NCBI RefSeq assembly: GCF_000702325.1
Contig: NZ_KL370891.1
Span: 2,142,250 to 2,206,249 of the forward strand
DNA: 64,000 bases
Source of the DNA: Thiomicrorhabdus sp. Milos-T2
GTDB lineage: Bacteria > Pseudomonadota > Gammaproteobacteria > Thiomicrospirales > Thiomicrospiraceae
Direction of reading: 5' to 3'
A program made the position numbers and the translations under genes. Of the stretch, positions 53,978 through 62,598 are shown in pieces. The notes under the pieces are model-generated. The model was not told where the DNA came from. It was given only the letters and a program-made list of their open reading frames with translations, and did no database searches. Numbering within the stretch: position 1 is the first letter of the stretch; every line of letters begins with the position of its first letter.

Positions 53978-55618
53978 ATGGCAAACTCTCCGTACGCTGG
54001 TAAAAAAGCACCTTACACTCTTTTAGAAAATATCCCTCTACTCATGGTGGATTATTACAACTTAACGCCTGATGCAAGTAACCCTGATCAAGCAGTCAGT
54101 TTTGGAACCAGTGGACACCGTGGTTGTTCAAGCAAAGCCACTTTTAATGAAAACCACATTGGGGCTATCTGCCAAGCTATTGTTAAATACCGTCGTTTAC
54201 AGGGCACAGTGGGTCCAATGTTTATTGGTATGGATACTCACGCGTTATCCGAAGCGGCACACGCTACCGCTATTGAAGTTTTTGCCGCCAACGGTGTCAA
54301 TGTCATTATTCAATCAAATGGTCGATATACACCCACTCCAGTAATTTCTAACGCCATATTAAGTTATAACGAAGGTCGTCAAGGTGGGCTTGCTGATGGT
54401 GTCATTATTACGCCATCTCACAACCCTCCTCAAGATGGAGGCTTTAAATACAACCCGCCAACCGGAGGCCCTGCTGATACCGAAGCAACAACATGGATTC
54501 AAAACCGTGCGAACGCTATCATCAACAATAACATGGCCGAAGTAAAACAACTCTCGCTCAACGAAGCGATGAGTTCAGAACGTGTTACCCCAACCGATTT
54601 AATCACCCCTTATGTTGAAAACCTAGATAAGGTTGTCAATATGCAAGCGATTAAAGAAGCGGGCTTAAAACTAGCGATTGATCCAATGGGCGGTGCAGCG
54701 GTTGATTTTTGGCAGCCTATTGCAGAACATTACGGTTTAAATTTAGAAATTATCAACCCACAAGTGGATGCGACTTTCTCATTTATGCATGTTGATAAAG
54801 ATGGCAAAATCCGTATGGACTGCTCTTCACCTTATGCGATGGCAGGCTTAATTGATTTAAAAGACAACTACGATTTAGCGTTTGGTAACGATCCAGACGT
54901 TGACCGTCATGGAATTGTGACCAAATCGGTTGGTTTAATGAACCCTAACCATTATTTAGCGGTGGTCATTCAATACTTATTTAGTCATCGTCCTAACTGG
55001 CCTGCTAATGCCGCTGTTGGTAAAACACTGGTATCTAGCTCAATGATTGACCGTGTAGCGGCCGATATGCAGCTTAATTTAAATGAAGTTCCCGTTGGTT
55101 TTAAATGGTTTGTAGATGGTTTACAAACCGGCGAATTTGGTTTTGGTGGTGAAGAATCTGCCGGTGCTTCATTTTTACGTTTTGACGGTGGACCTTGGAG
55201 TACCGATAAAGACGGTATTATCTTGAACCTATTAGCCGCAGAAATTACCGCTGTTATGGGCAAAGATCCGGGTGAGCTTTATCAAGAACTGACTGAAAAA
55301 TACGGCAACCCAATTTACAGTCGTATTGATGCTCCAGCAAACCGTGAACAAAAAGCGATTTTAAGTAACCTTTCGCCAGAAATGGTCAAAGCTGACACCT
55401 TAGCAGGTGAAGCAATTACCGCTAAACTCACACACGCACCAGGTAATGGTGCGGCAATTGGTGGCTTAAAAATTACCACTGAAAACGGTTGGTTTGCAGC
55501 TCGTCCATCAGGTACGGAAGATATCTATAAAATTTATGCCGAAAGCTTTAAAGATCAGACTCACCTAGATGCCATTTTAGAAGAAGCCAAAGCCATTGTT
55601 GCTGACGCTTTAAAATAA
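53978..55618 (+). CDS. pgm: Phosphoglucomutase (alpha-D-glucose 1,6-bisphosphate-dependent)
   Basis: A 546-residue cytosolic enzyme that interconverts glucose 1-phosphate and glucose 6-phosphate, linking glycolysis to glycogen and envelope sugars. The N-terminal [11 protein letters not shown] and the phosphoserine loop [13 protein letters not shown] mark the alpha-phosphohexomutase superfamily. The metal-binding loop is [10 protein letters not shown], and the sugar-binding GGEESAG and phosphate-binding [12 protein letters not shown] motifs complete it. Length and order match E. coli Pgm. It follows the IS element after 220 bp and probably has its own promoter. Confidence 0.96.
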   Translation: MANSPYAGKKAPYTLLENIPLLMVDYYNLTPDASNPDQAVSFGTSGHRGCSSKATFNENHIGAICQAIVKYRRLQGTVGPMFIGMDTHALSEAAHATAIEVFAANGVNVIIQSNGRYTPTPVISNAILSYNEGRQGGLADGVIITPSHNPPQDGGFKYNPPTGGPADTEATTWIQNRANAIINNNMAEVKQLSLNEAMSSERVTPTDLITPYVENLDKVVNMQAIKEAGLKLAIDPMGGAAVDFWQPIAEHYGLNLEIINPQVDATFSFMHVDKDGKIRMDCSSPYAMAGLIDLKDNYDLAFGNDPDVDRHGIVTKSVGLMNPNHYLAVVIQYLFSHRPNWPANAAVGKTLVSSSMIDRVAADMQLNLNEVPVGFKWFVDGLQTGEFGFGGEESAGASFLRFDGGPWSTDKDGIILNLLAAEITAVMGKDPGELYQELTEKYGNPIYSRIDAPANREQKAILSNLSPEMVKADTLAGEAITAKLTHAPGNGAAIGGLKITTENGWFAARPSGTEDIYKIYAESFKDQTHLDAILEEAKAIVADALK

Positions 55619-55670
55619 ACCGCATTTATAAACCGTATTTAAAGACCTTTGCGCACTTCAACTACGAACT

Positions 55671-55682
55671 ACCAGGCCTGGT
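55671..55682. repeat. Palindrome ACCAGGCCTGGT (before patatin gene)
   Basis: Exact copy three bases before the ATG. Confidence 0.85.
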
Positions 55683-55685
55683 CAA

Positions 55686-56594
55686 ATGAAAAAACCCAGC
55701 ATTGAAGCTAAAAAAATTTCATTGGTTTTAGGTAGTGGTGGTGCGCGTGGTCTGGCACATATTGGTATTATTCGCTGGCTAAAAGAGCATCACTACCAAA
55801 TTCAATCTATCTCAGGCAGTTCAATTGGCGCATTAATTGGTGGTCTTTATGCTACAGGGAAATTAGACGACTTTGAGCGCTGGCTGAGTCAACTTTCAAA
55901 GTCTGATCTTTTAGCGCTGTTTGATATTGCTTGGGATCGTAAGGGATTAATTAAAGGTGACAAACTCCAAGCGGTCTTAAAAGACTTAATTGGCACACCC
56001 AAAATTGAAGAACTCCCCATCCCCTTCACGGCGGTTGCGACAGATATCAACAATGAAAAAGAAGTTTGGTTACAATCTGGAGACTTGCTAGAAGCCATGC
56101 GAGCCTCATACTCATTGCCGATGATTTTTACCCCAGTACAATATAAAGGCCTAACCTTAATTGATGGCGGTGTTCTCAACCCCGTACCCATTGCCCCGAG
56201 CTTTGGTCAAGATAGCGATATCACCATTGCCGTTAACCTTGGCGCAAAACCAAAACCCTCTGTAAGCATCGCTCCCTCACAAAACAAAGAGAGCAACCAC
56301 TGGTTAACTGACGTTAATGAATGGATTCCTAATCTCAAAACCTTTTTTAGTTCTGAAAAACAGGCCTTAAACCAACCCTTTGATTGGGACGTTTACGACA
56401 TAAGTAACAAAGCTTTTGACAGTATGCAAAGCAGCATTGCCCGCCAGCAACTGGCCGTTTATCCACCCGATATTCTTATAGAGATTCCCAGAAATGCCTG
56501 TGGAATGTTGGAATTTACCCTGATTGAAAAAATGGTAAAACTCGGTTATGACACCGCCCAACAAACCTTAGGGAGCCAACAACACTCAGATTAA
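55686..56594 (+). CDS. Patatin-like phospholipase family protein (RssA-like)
   Basis: A 302-residue protein with the patatin catalytic dyad. The oxyanion-hole segment is LVLGSGGARGLAHIGI, the nucleophile elbow GSSIG and the Asp DGG in LIDGGVLNP. All are intact, so it may be an active acyl hydrolase. Substrate is unknown. An exact palindrome (55671–55682) ends only three bases before the ATG, so the AGG within it may be the only ribosome-binding sequence. It lies between pgm and the EfpL gene, all on one strand. Confidence 0.88.
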   Translation: MKKPSIEAKKISLVLGSGGARGLAHIGIIRWLKEHHYQIQSISGSSIGALIGGLYATGKLDDFERWLSQLSKSDLLALFDIAWDRKGLIKGDKLQAVLKDLIGTPKIEELPIPFTAVATDINNEKEVWLQSGDLLEAMRASYSLPMIFTPVQYKGLTLIDGGVLNPVPIAPSFGQDSDITIAVNLGAKPKPSVSIAPSQNKESNHWLTDVNEWIPNLKTFFSSEKQALNQPFDWDVYDISNKAFDSMQSSIARQQLAVYPPDILIEIPRNACGMLEFTLIEKMVKLGYDTAQQTLGSQQHSD

Positions 56595-56712
56595 AAATCG
56601 CTTGCATTACCCAGTAAAACTCTTGAAAATAGTGCCCTATTTTCTATGCGCTTTTAATAAGATTTGTTGGCAAACATGCTCTGTAAGCGCCCAAACATGT
56701 AAAGGAATTACC

Positions 56713-57276
56713 ATGCCGAGAATCAATGAACTTAAAAAAGGCAGTGTTGTTGAAATCAACGGCGTACCGCACATCGTTAAAACATATGATGTAAGAAACC
56801 CATCTTCTCGTGGTGCATCCACCATGTATAAAGTACGCTTTAACAATTTAAAAACAGGGCAAAAGGTCGACGAAACATTTAAGGGCGAAGACATGATTAA
56901 AGAGGTCGAAACCACCAAAGTTTCAGTTATGTACTCTTATATTGATGGTGATAACTATGTCTTTATGAATAACGAAGACTATAGCCAATACCTGTTAGGC
57001 GCGGATGAACTTGAAGATGAGCAAAAATACATTACCGAAGGTTTATCTGGAATTACCGCCTTACTATATGAAGACCAAATACTAGCGGTTGAATTGCCAA
57101 CAAATGTAGATTTAGAAGTGGTTGAAACCAACCCTGGAACAAAATCGACAGGGGCGGGCAGAACCAAACCCGCTAAACTTTCAACCGGCTATGAAATACA
57201 AGTTCCCGAATTTATTGAGCCAAATGAAATCGTAAAAGTGAGCACATTAACAGGTAAATTTCTTTCAAGAGCTTAG
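56713..57276 (+). CDS. yeiP: Elongation factor P-like protein YeiP (EfpL)
   Basis: A 187-residue three-domain EF-P paralogue. The start PRINELKKGSVVEINGVPHIV, the loop NPSSRGASTMYKVRF and the YEIQVPEFIEPNEIVKVSTL end identify the YeiP group rather than EF-P. EfpL relieves ribosome stalling at some proline and other motifs without the lysine modification that EF-P needs. The ATG at 56713 has AAGGA upstream; a 37-codon N-terminal extension in the same frame is rejected. Confidence 0.92.
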   Translation: MPRINELKKGSVVEINGVPHIVKTYDVRNPSSRGASTMYKVRFNNLKTGQKVDETFKGEDMIKEVETTKVSVMYSYIDGDNYVFMNNEDYSQYLLGADELEDEQKYITEGLSGITALLYEDQILAVELPTNVDLEVVETNPGTKSTGAGRTKPAKLSTGYEIQVPEFIEPNEIVKVSTLTGKFLSRA

Positions 57277-57682
57277 TTCAGACTGGCTTTACACTAAAGC
57301 CAATTAAATCTAGCAATCTACTAATCTACCAGGCCTGGTAGATTATAATAGATAGATAAGGGATTGCCTTAAATCCATAGCCTATCAACACGTTAACTAA
57401 ACAGTATATAACCTACTGTCATTTGCCATTTACAATCGTCAGAATACGTCCCGATATGCGTCTTAGTATGCGTCTTAGTATGCCTCTCAGTATATAAACT
57501 TAAAGCATAAGCTTTATCTTACTAACAAAACTCATCATGACATAAGTATTATCCCTGCATAAAGTATTTTTCTTCTAAATCTAAATCAACTTTTCTGCTA
57601 TTTATCAAAAACCTTGTGACCATTACTGTATTTTAATTGACACATCTTAAATACGGATAACAAACAGGGAAGTTGGTTAAAC
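57277..57682. other. Intergenic region with a 22-bp perfect palindrome and a short tandem repeat
   Basis: The palindrome at 57328 is extended to 22 bp perfect symmetry here (57323–57344). A 12-bp unit, TATGCGTCTTAG, occurs at 57455–57466 and 57467–57478, with a diverged third copy at 57479–57490. No gene and no clear promoter were recognised. The next gene starts at 57683. Confidence 0.6.
57328..57339. repeat. Palindrome ACCAGGCCTGGT (after yeiP)
   Basis: Exact copy inside a longer 22-bp perfect palindrome. Confidence 0.85.
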
Positions 57683-60562
57683 TTGAAAACACTAAATACC
57701 ATAATCAGCAACGCAGGCGATGACGAAAACAGCCATTTAAAAGAACTTTTAAACTTCACTTTAGAAGGTAGCCAAGATGGGGTTTGGGATTGGAACGTTG
57801 ATACTAATGAAGTCTATTACTCACCACGCTGGAAAGCCATTTTAGGCTATCAAGACGATGAACTTATTGCCAATGATTTTACCTGGGAAAGCCTACTTCA
57901 CCCTGATGACATTGCAGCAGCCAAAAACTATAACCAAAAATTTCTGCAAGGTAATCAATCGAGTTATGAAGCTAATTTTAGAATGCGTCATAAAGACGGT
58001 CATTATGTGCCAATATTATCGCGCGCTAAAAAGAGCGTTTTTCACGATCCTTTAACCAATAAAAGCTCTACTCACTTAATTGGTATCCATATCGATTTAA
58101 CTAAGATTATTACGATACAAGAACAACTCCAACAACAAACTGAACTTACTAACACCTACCTTAATAATACCTCAGCAATTATGTTAGCTTTAGATGTAAA
58201 TGCAAATGTCACAATGCTTAATAAAAAAGGTGAGGAAACTTTAGGAGTGAGTGCCGCCTCCTTAATTGGTCAATCTTGGTTTGAACTGTCTTTAATGCCA
58301 CCAGAAATTCATAAAAATATACTTAATACCTTTAACGATTTTATTCACCAAAGAATTGAATTAAATGAATCTATTGACCATGAACTTATTACTAAAAATG
58401 GTGAACGCAGAATGTTTACCTGGAGTAATGCCCTATTAAAAGACAAAAATGGTCAAGTCATTGGTACATTAAGTTCTGCCATTGATATTACTGAACATTA
58501 TAAGCTTCAAGAAAAACTCAAGAAAAATGAAAATTTACTAAAAAACGCACAAAAACTTGCCAAAATTGGGCACTACACCTTAGATATCCTAGACGAAAAA
58601 TGGAATTGTTCAGAAGAAGTTAATGTTATGTTTGGATTAACGCCAAGTTATCCAAAAACCATAAAGAGTTGGTTAGCAATCATTCACCCTGACCATCAAA
58701 AAATGATGAAAGAGTATTTATACCACGAGGTAATTTGTGAGAGGCAAGCTTTTGATAAAGAATTTAAAATCATTAATCAGCTCTCTAAAAAAAGCCTATG
58801 GGTGCATGGTATTGGAACGTTAAAACTGGATGAACAGGGTAATCCCATTGAACTATTTGGCACCATTCAAAATATCTCAAGAATCAAGCGAACTGAAAAA
58901 AGAATCACCTTAGCTTCAAAAGTCTATAAAAATGCCCATGAAGGCATTATTGTGACCAATAGCCAAGGCAAAATTATTGATGTCAATATCGCTTTTTCAA
59001 ATATTACCGGGTTTAGTCGAAAAGAGGTCTTGGGTAAAAACCCTAATTTGCTAAGTTCAGGCATTCATCAAGAAGAATTTTATAACAACTTATGGAATAC
59101 CTTACTCAAAAACGGTAGCTGGGAAGGTGAAATATGGAACAAAAGAAAGAACGGTGAAATTTACCCTACGTTCATTCGCATAAGTACAATAAAAAACGAA
59201 AACGACGAGATACTAAATTTTTTAGCTCTATTTTCTGACATTACCGAACAAAAGAATAATGAGCTAAAACTTAAAAAGATGACTCATTTTGACTGTTTAA
59301 CAGGCTTACCTAACCGAACCATGTTTACAGACATTTTAACGAGTGCAATTAGTGATGTAGATGCTAAAAAAAGTACCCTCTCATTAGCCTTTTTAGATTT
59401 AGATGGTTTTAAACAAATTAATGATACTTTAGGCCATGAAATAGGTGACCAAGTATTAAAAATCATTAGTACTCGTTACATACAAGATGCACGTGATACC
59501 GACATAGTGGCTCGAATTGGGGGTGATGAATTTGTCATTTTACTTAAAGAAATAGACAGTATTGAAGAATCCATTAACATCTACGAACGTTTTTTAGAAG
59601 CGACCAGAAAACCCATCGTCATTGATGGCCATAAACTGCAAATAAGTTGTAGTATTGGAATTTCTTACTACCCTCAAACCCTGCCTGTTGATTCTGGTCA
59701 ATTGATTCGACAAGCGGATAATGCCATGTATCAAGCAAAGATTGCTGGTAAAGACAGTTACCATATTTTTGATGACGTACAAGATCAAATCGCCAGAGAA
59801 CTGCATCAAAAGATTATCGCCATCAATCATGCTATCACGCACGATGAACTTGTTCTCTTTTATCAGCCAAAAGTAGATATGCCTTCTCAAAACATCATAG
59901 GGGTTGAAGCACTTATTAGGTGGCAACATCCTGAAAAAGGCTTATTACCCCCAATAGAGTTTTTACCTGCTATTGAAAAAAACAGCACTTCTATTTACCT
60001 AGATAAATGGGTCATTGAGCACGCATTTTTTCAGGCAAAACAGTGGATTTTAAAAGATATTGCAATCCCTATCAGTGTCAATATTGGAGCACAAATTTTA
60101 CAGAACTTTAAACTCATCGAATTCTTAGAAAAGATGATTGCAAAATACCCGAAAGTCCCAACTAAGTTAATTGAACTTGAAGTGCTTGAAACCAGTGCTT
60201 TGGAAGACATGCACCACGTTTCTATTATTATGCAAACTTGTCAAGATTTAGGCTTCAAGATATCCATTGATGATTTTGGAACAGGATATTCATCATTAGA
60301 GTATCTTAAATCGCTTTCAGCATCCTACTTAAAAATTGACCAATCTTTTGTACGCGATATGCTGATAGATAATGGCGATTTAGCCATTTTAAAAGCGGTC
60401 ATTGGGCTTGCGCAGGCGTTTGATATGCAAACTATTGCAGAAGGGGTTGAAACCGAAGAACATAGTAAAGAGCTCATAAAGCTTGGCTGTAATATAGGAC
60501 AAGGTTACGGAATTGCTAAACCGATGCCAGCGCAAGCCCTTCAAGAGTGGTTAAAACACTAA
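57683..60562 (+). CDS. PAS-rich diguanylate cyclase/phosphodiesterase (GGDEF–EAL)
   Basis: A 959-residue cytosolic signalling protein with no clear transmembrane helix. Several PAS-type sensor domains occupy about 25–530 (for example GVWDWNVDTNEVYYSPRWK and GIIVTNSQGKIIDVNIAF). The GGDEF domain follows (ARIGGDEFVIL intact). The EAL domain has VEALIRW, SIDDFGTGYSSLEYL and KIDQSFVRDM, all needed residues. Both synthesis and breakdown of c-di-GMP are thus possible; which dominates is unknown. The start is TTG at 57683; the ribosome site is weak. Confidence 0.9.
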   Translation: MKTLNTIISNAGDDENSHLKELLNFTLEGSQDGVWDWNVDTNEVYYSPRWKAILGYQDDELIANDFTWESLLHPDDIAAAKNYNQKFLQGNQSSYEANFRMRHKDGHYVPILSRAKKSVFHDPLTNKSSTHLIGIHIDLTKIITIQEQLQQQTELTNTYLNNTSAIMLALDVNANVTMLNKKGEETLGVSAASLIGQSWFELSLMPPEIHKNILNTFNDFIHQRIELNESIDHELITKNGERRMFTWSNALLKDKNGQVIGTLSSAIDITEHYKLQEKLKKNENLLKNAQKLAKIGHYTLDILDEKWNCSEEVNVMFGLTPSYPKTIKSWLAIIHPDHQKMMKEYLYHEVICERQAFDKEFKIINQLSKKSLWVHGIGTLKLDEQGNPIELFGTIQNISRIKRTEKRITLASKVYKNAHEGIIVTNSQGKIIDVNIAFSNITGFSRKEVLGKNPNLLSSGIHQEEFYNNLWNTLLKNGSWEGEIWNKRKNGEIYPTFIRISTIKNENDEILNFLALFSDITEQKNNELKLKKMTHFDCLTGLPNRTMFTDILTSAISDVDAKKSTLSLAFLDLDGFKQINDTLGHEIGDQVLKIISTRYIQDARDTDIVARIGGDEFVILLKEIDSIEESINIYERFLEATRKPIVIDGHKLQISCSIGISYYPQTLPVDSGQLIRQADNAMYQAKIAGKDSYHIFDDVQDQIARELHQKIIAINHAITHDELVLFYQPKVDMPSQNIIGVEALIRWQHPEKGLLPPIEFLPAIEKNSTSIYLDKWVIEHAFFQAKQWILKDIAIPISVNIGAQILQNFKLIEFLEKMIAKYPKVPTKLIELEVLETSALEDMHHVSIIMQTCQDLGFKISIDDFGTGYSSLEYLKSLSASYLKIDQSFVRDMLIDNGDLAILKAVIGLAQAFDMQTIAEGVETEEHSKELIKLGCNIGQGYGIAKPMPAQALQEWLKH

Positions 60563-60572
60563 AATTAAAACA

Positions 60573-60584
60573 ACCAGGCCTGGT
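60573..60584. repeat. Palindrome ACCAGGCCTGGT
   Basis: Exact copy 10 bp past the stop of the GGDEF–EAL gene. Confidence 0.85.
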
Positions 60585-60651
60585 TACTTTATTTAGAGAA
60601 CTAGGTTGACACAGAATCACGAACGCTCTCTAAAAAACCGAAAGAGTTCTA

Positions 60652-60947
60652 CTACTCACCAATTAAATGGTGGATTTCTTCTGATGTTAGCAATGATTGA
60701 GAGTAATGAGACTCCCCTGAAATACGAAACATTTCTCTACGATTAGTCCCTTTGCGACGCTCCAAACCAAGCGAGGTTTAAAAATAGATTTAACCCACAA
60801 AGCAATTGAACGTAATTGCCATAGTGATTGCCTCAAGTCCATTCTTCTTTCATCATCTATACGTCGGTCTGGCCAACGATTTACCATCCTTGATGGATCT
60901 CTTTTTTGTGCATTTTTATATGCATTTAAATTTTTATTGTTGCCCAT
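60652..60947 (-). pseudogene. Small gene with a probable one-base deletion
   Basis: The frame starting at 60947 (MGNNKNLNAYKNAQKRDPSR) reads well to about residue 59 (VKSIFKPRL) and then becomes unconvincing before a stop at 60687. One base earlier, the frame continues as GLERRKGTNRREMFRISG and ends ...SEEIHHLIGE at 60652, which looks more coding-like. Joining them gives about 98 residues with one base missing near 60770. The product is basic and of unknown function. A sequencing error or programmed -1 shift are alternatives. Confidence 0.4.
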
Positions 60948-61184
60948 AATAATTATTAATTTAATTCAATTATTTTTAAAAAAATACCATGTTTTGCATA
61001 TGGTTAAAGAGTTATTCAATCATTAACAACTCTATTTAACCAAATAATGATGCTTTAAATAAATAAGATAAACTTCGTTTAAATATTGCACTTATTACTT
61101 GAAAGCACGCCTAATTAAAAATGGCATTAAAATCACAAATATATTAGTATCAAAGAGACTATCTTTGAGGTGTAAAACATATAA
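60948..61184. other. AT-rich intergenic region
   Basis: No gene, repeat or clear regulatory site was recognised here. The cyclase gene's promoter is presumably included. Confidence 0.4.
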
Positions 61185-62504
61185 ATGTCATACTTAGCGA
61201 ATAAAAATCATAATAAAACCATAAATAAAACGCCTCTCTATGGACTTGCTATTTTATTATTGAGTTGTTATTTTATTATCTCCGTAACTCTTTACCACCA
61301 AATGAAAAAAACCACTATCGACAGCGAACTAAATGATTTACAAAATCACATTCTTTTCCAAAAATCCATGCAATTCTACATTAATAACAAAATAAAGCCG
61401 GTTATTTACGAATTTCAAAAACAAAAAAAAATCTCTCGGGATTATTTTAACCCTCAGATTTTATCAGGCACTTACATTACTAGAAACATCTTCCAATTAT
61501 TTAATAAAAAATTAGAAAGTAATGAACAGTTTAGCTGGCAATATCGATTAGCCGCAAGCAATGCACGCAACCCCCTAAACCAAGCCACCCCAGAAGAACT
61601 TAAATTACTAAAAAAATTCAATCAAGATAGAACTCTTCAATACGTTAATCAAATTAAAACCATTGATGGTCAAGAATTCTTATATTTTGCTGCCCCTTTT
61701 AAGCCCAACAACGCTAGCTGTTTAAGATGTCACGGCGACCCAAAATCAGCACCAAAAGAATTATTAGATAGATATGGTAACGTCAATGGTTTTCATGAAA
61801 AAATAGGAGATATCCGCGCCTTTACAACCTATCAACTCAAACTGTCAGAAATCATGAAAACACACAATAAAAGCTTCATCATCATTAGCTTTATTCTGTT
61901 TTTGTTTTTGTTGCTCCTCTATGCATTGGTCAGCTGGGTATATTTAACAGAACAACGAAAAAAGCAATTAATTGCTAAACAAAAAGCAGAGCTTGAATAT
62001 ATTGCCAATCATGATTTTTTGACAAAATTAAAAAACCGTCACGCTCTAAATCAAGATTTTTCTATTATTTTAAAACAGCTAAAAAATGCACCCGCACATC
62101 TTTCTAATCTTTGGATAATGATGCTGGATATTGATTTCTTTAAAAAAATAAACGATGATTTTGGACATGATACGGGTGATTTAGTATTACAAAAACTTGG
62201 TGAGATTCTTCTCCAAGAAATCCAAAACTTTGAATATGCCGATGCTTACCGCTTAGGAGGAGAAGAGTTTTTGGTGATTATTAGGAATACGGATGCTCAA
62301 ATCGTTCAGAAACTATATGAAGATATTGCTAATTCACTGCTTCTTGCAGACATTCCAGCCTTAAAGAGAGAAATTAAAATATCAGGAGGTGCAACAAAGG
62401 CGCTGCTGACTCAAGATCATCAGTACGATATTTTAAAACGTGCCGACAATGCCTTATACCTTGCCAAACAACAAGGTCGGGAACGATTAGTCTTTGATTC
62501 TTAG
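61185..62504 (+). CDS. Membrane diguanylate cyclase with a heme-type CxxCH sensor domain
   Basis: A 439-residue inner-membrane protein. Transmembrane helix 1 (about 18–37) and helix 2 (about 230–253) enclose a periplasmic domain of the Tll0287/DUF3365 type with a single c-heme motif, CLRCH at about 179–183. The cytosolic C-terminus is GGDEF-class with the signature YRLGGEEFLVI and DIDFFKKINDDFGHDTGD. It should make c-di-GMP in response to a redox or gas signal sensed at the heme; that link is inferred. The start is ATG at 61185. Confidence 0.88.
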   Translation: MSYLANKNHNKTINKTPLYGLAILLLSCYFIISVTLYHQMKKTTIDSELNDLQNHILFQKSMQFYINNKIKPVIYEFQKQKKISRDYFNPQILSGTYITRNIFQLFNKKLESNEQFSWQYRLAASNARNPLNQATPEELKLLKKFNQDRTLQYVNQIKTIDGQEFLYFAAPFKPNNASCLRCHGDPKSAPKELLDRYGNVNGFHEKIGDIRAFTTYQLKLSEIMKTHNKSFIIISFILFLFLLLLYALVSWVYLTEQRKKQLIAKQKAELEYIANHDFLTKLKNRHALNQDFSIILKQLKNAPAHLSNLWIMMLDIDFFKKINDDFGHDTGDLVLQKLGEILLQEIQNFEYADAYRLGGEEFLVIIRNTDAQIVQKLYEDIANSLLLADIPALKREIKISGGATKALLTQDHQYDILKRADNALYLAKQQGRERLVFDS

Positions 62505-62548
62505 ACCATATTCAAACCAATCTTTATGCGCTAAACAAGCTTTACTAA

Positions 62549-62566
62549 GAGACCTTTTCACGAGAG
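62549..62566. repeat. End fragment of the MITE-like element
   Basis: GAGACCTTTTCACGAGAGTA matches one end of the element (for example 6971). No second end is present. A similar orphan end (GAGACCTTTGCAT) lies at 5992–6004. Confidence 0.5.
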
Positions 62567-62598
62567 TAAATACCGCTATAGAGAACTTATTCAGCCCC

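Noticed and set aside
56602-56712. N-terminal extension of YeiP/EfpL
   Set aside because: The family starts at MPRINEL, and AAGGA precedes the ATG at 56713.
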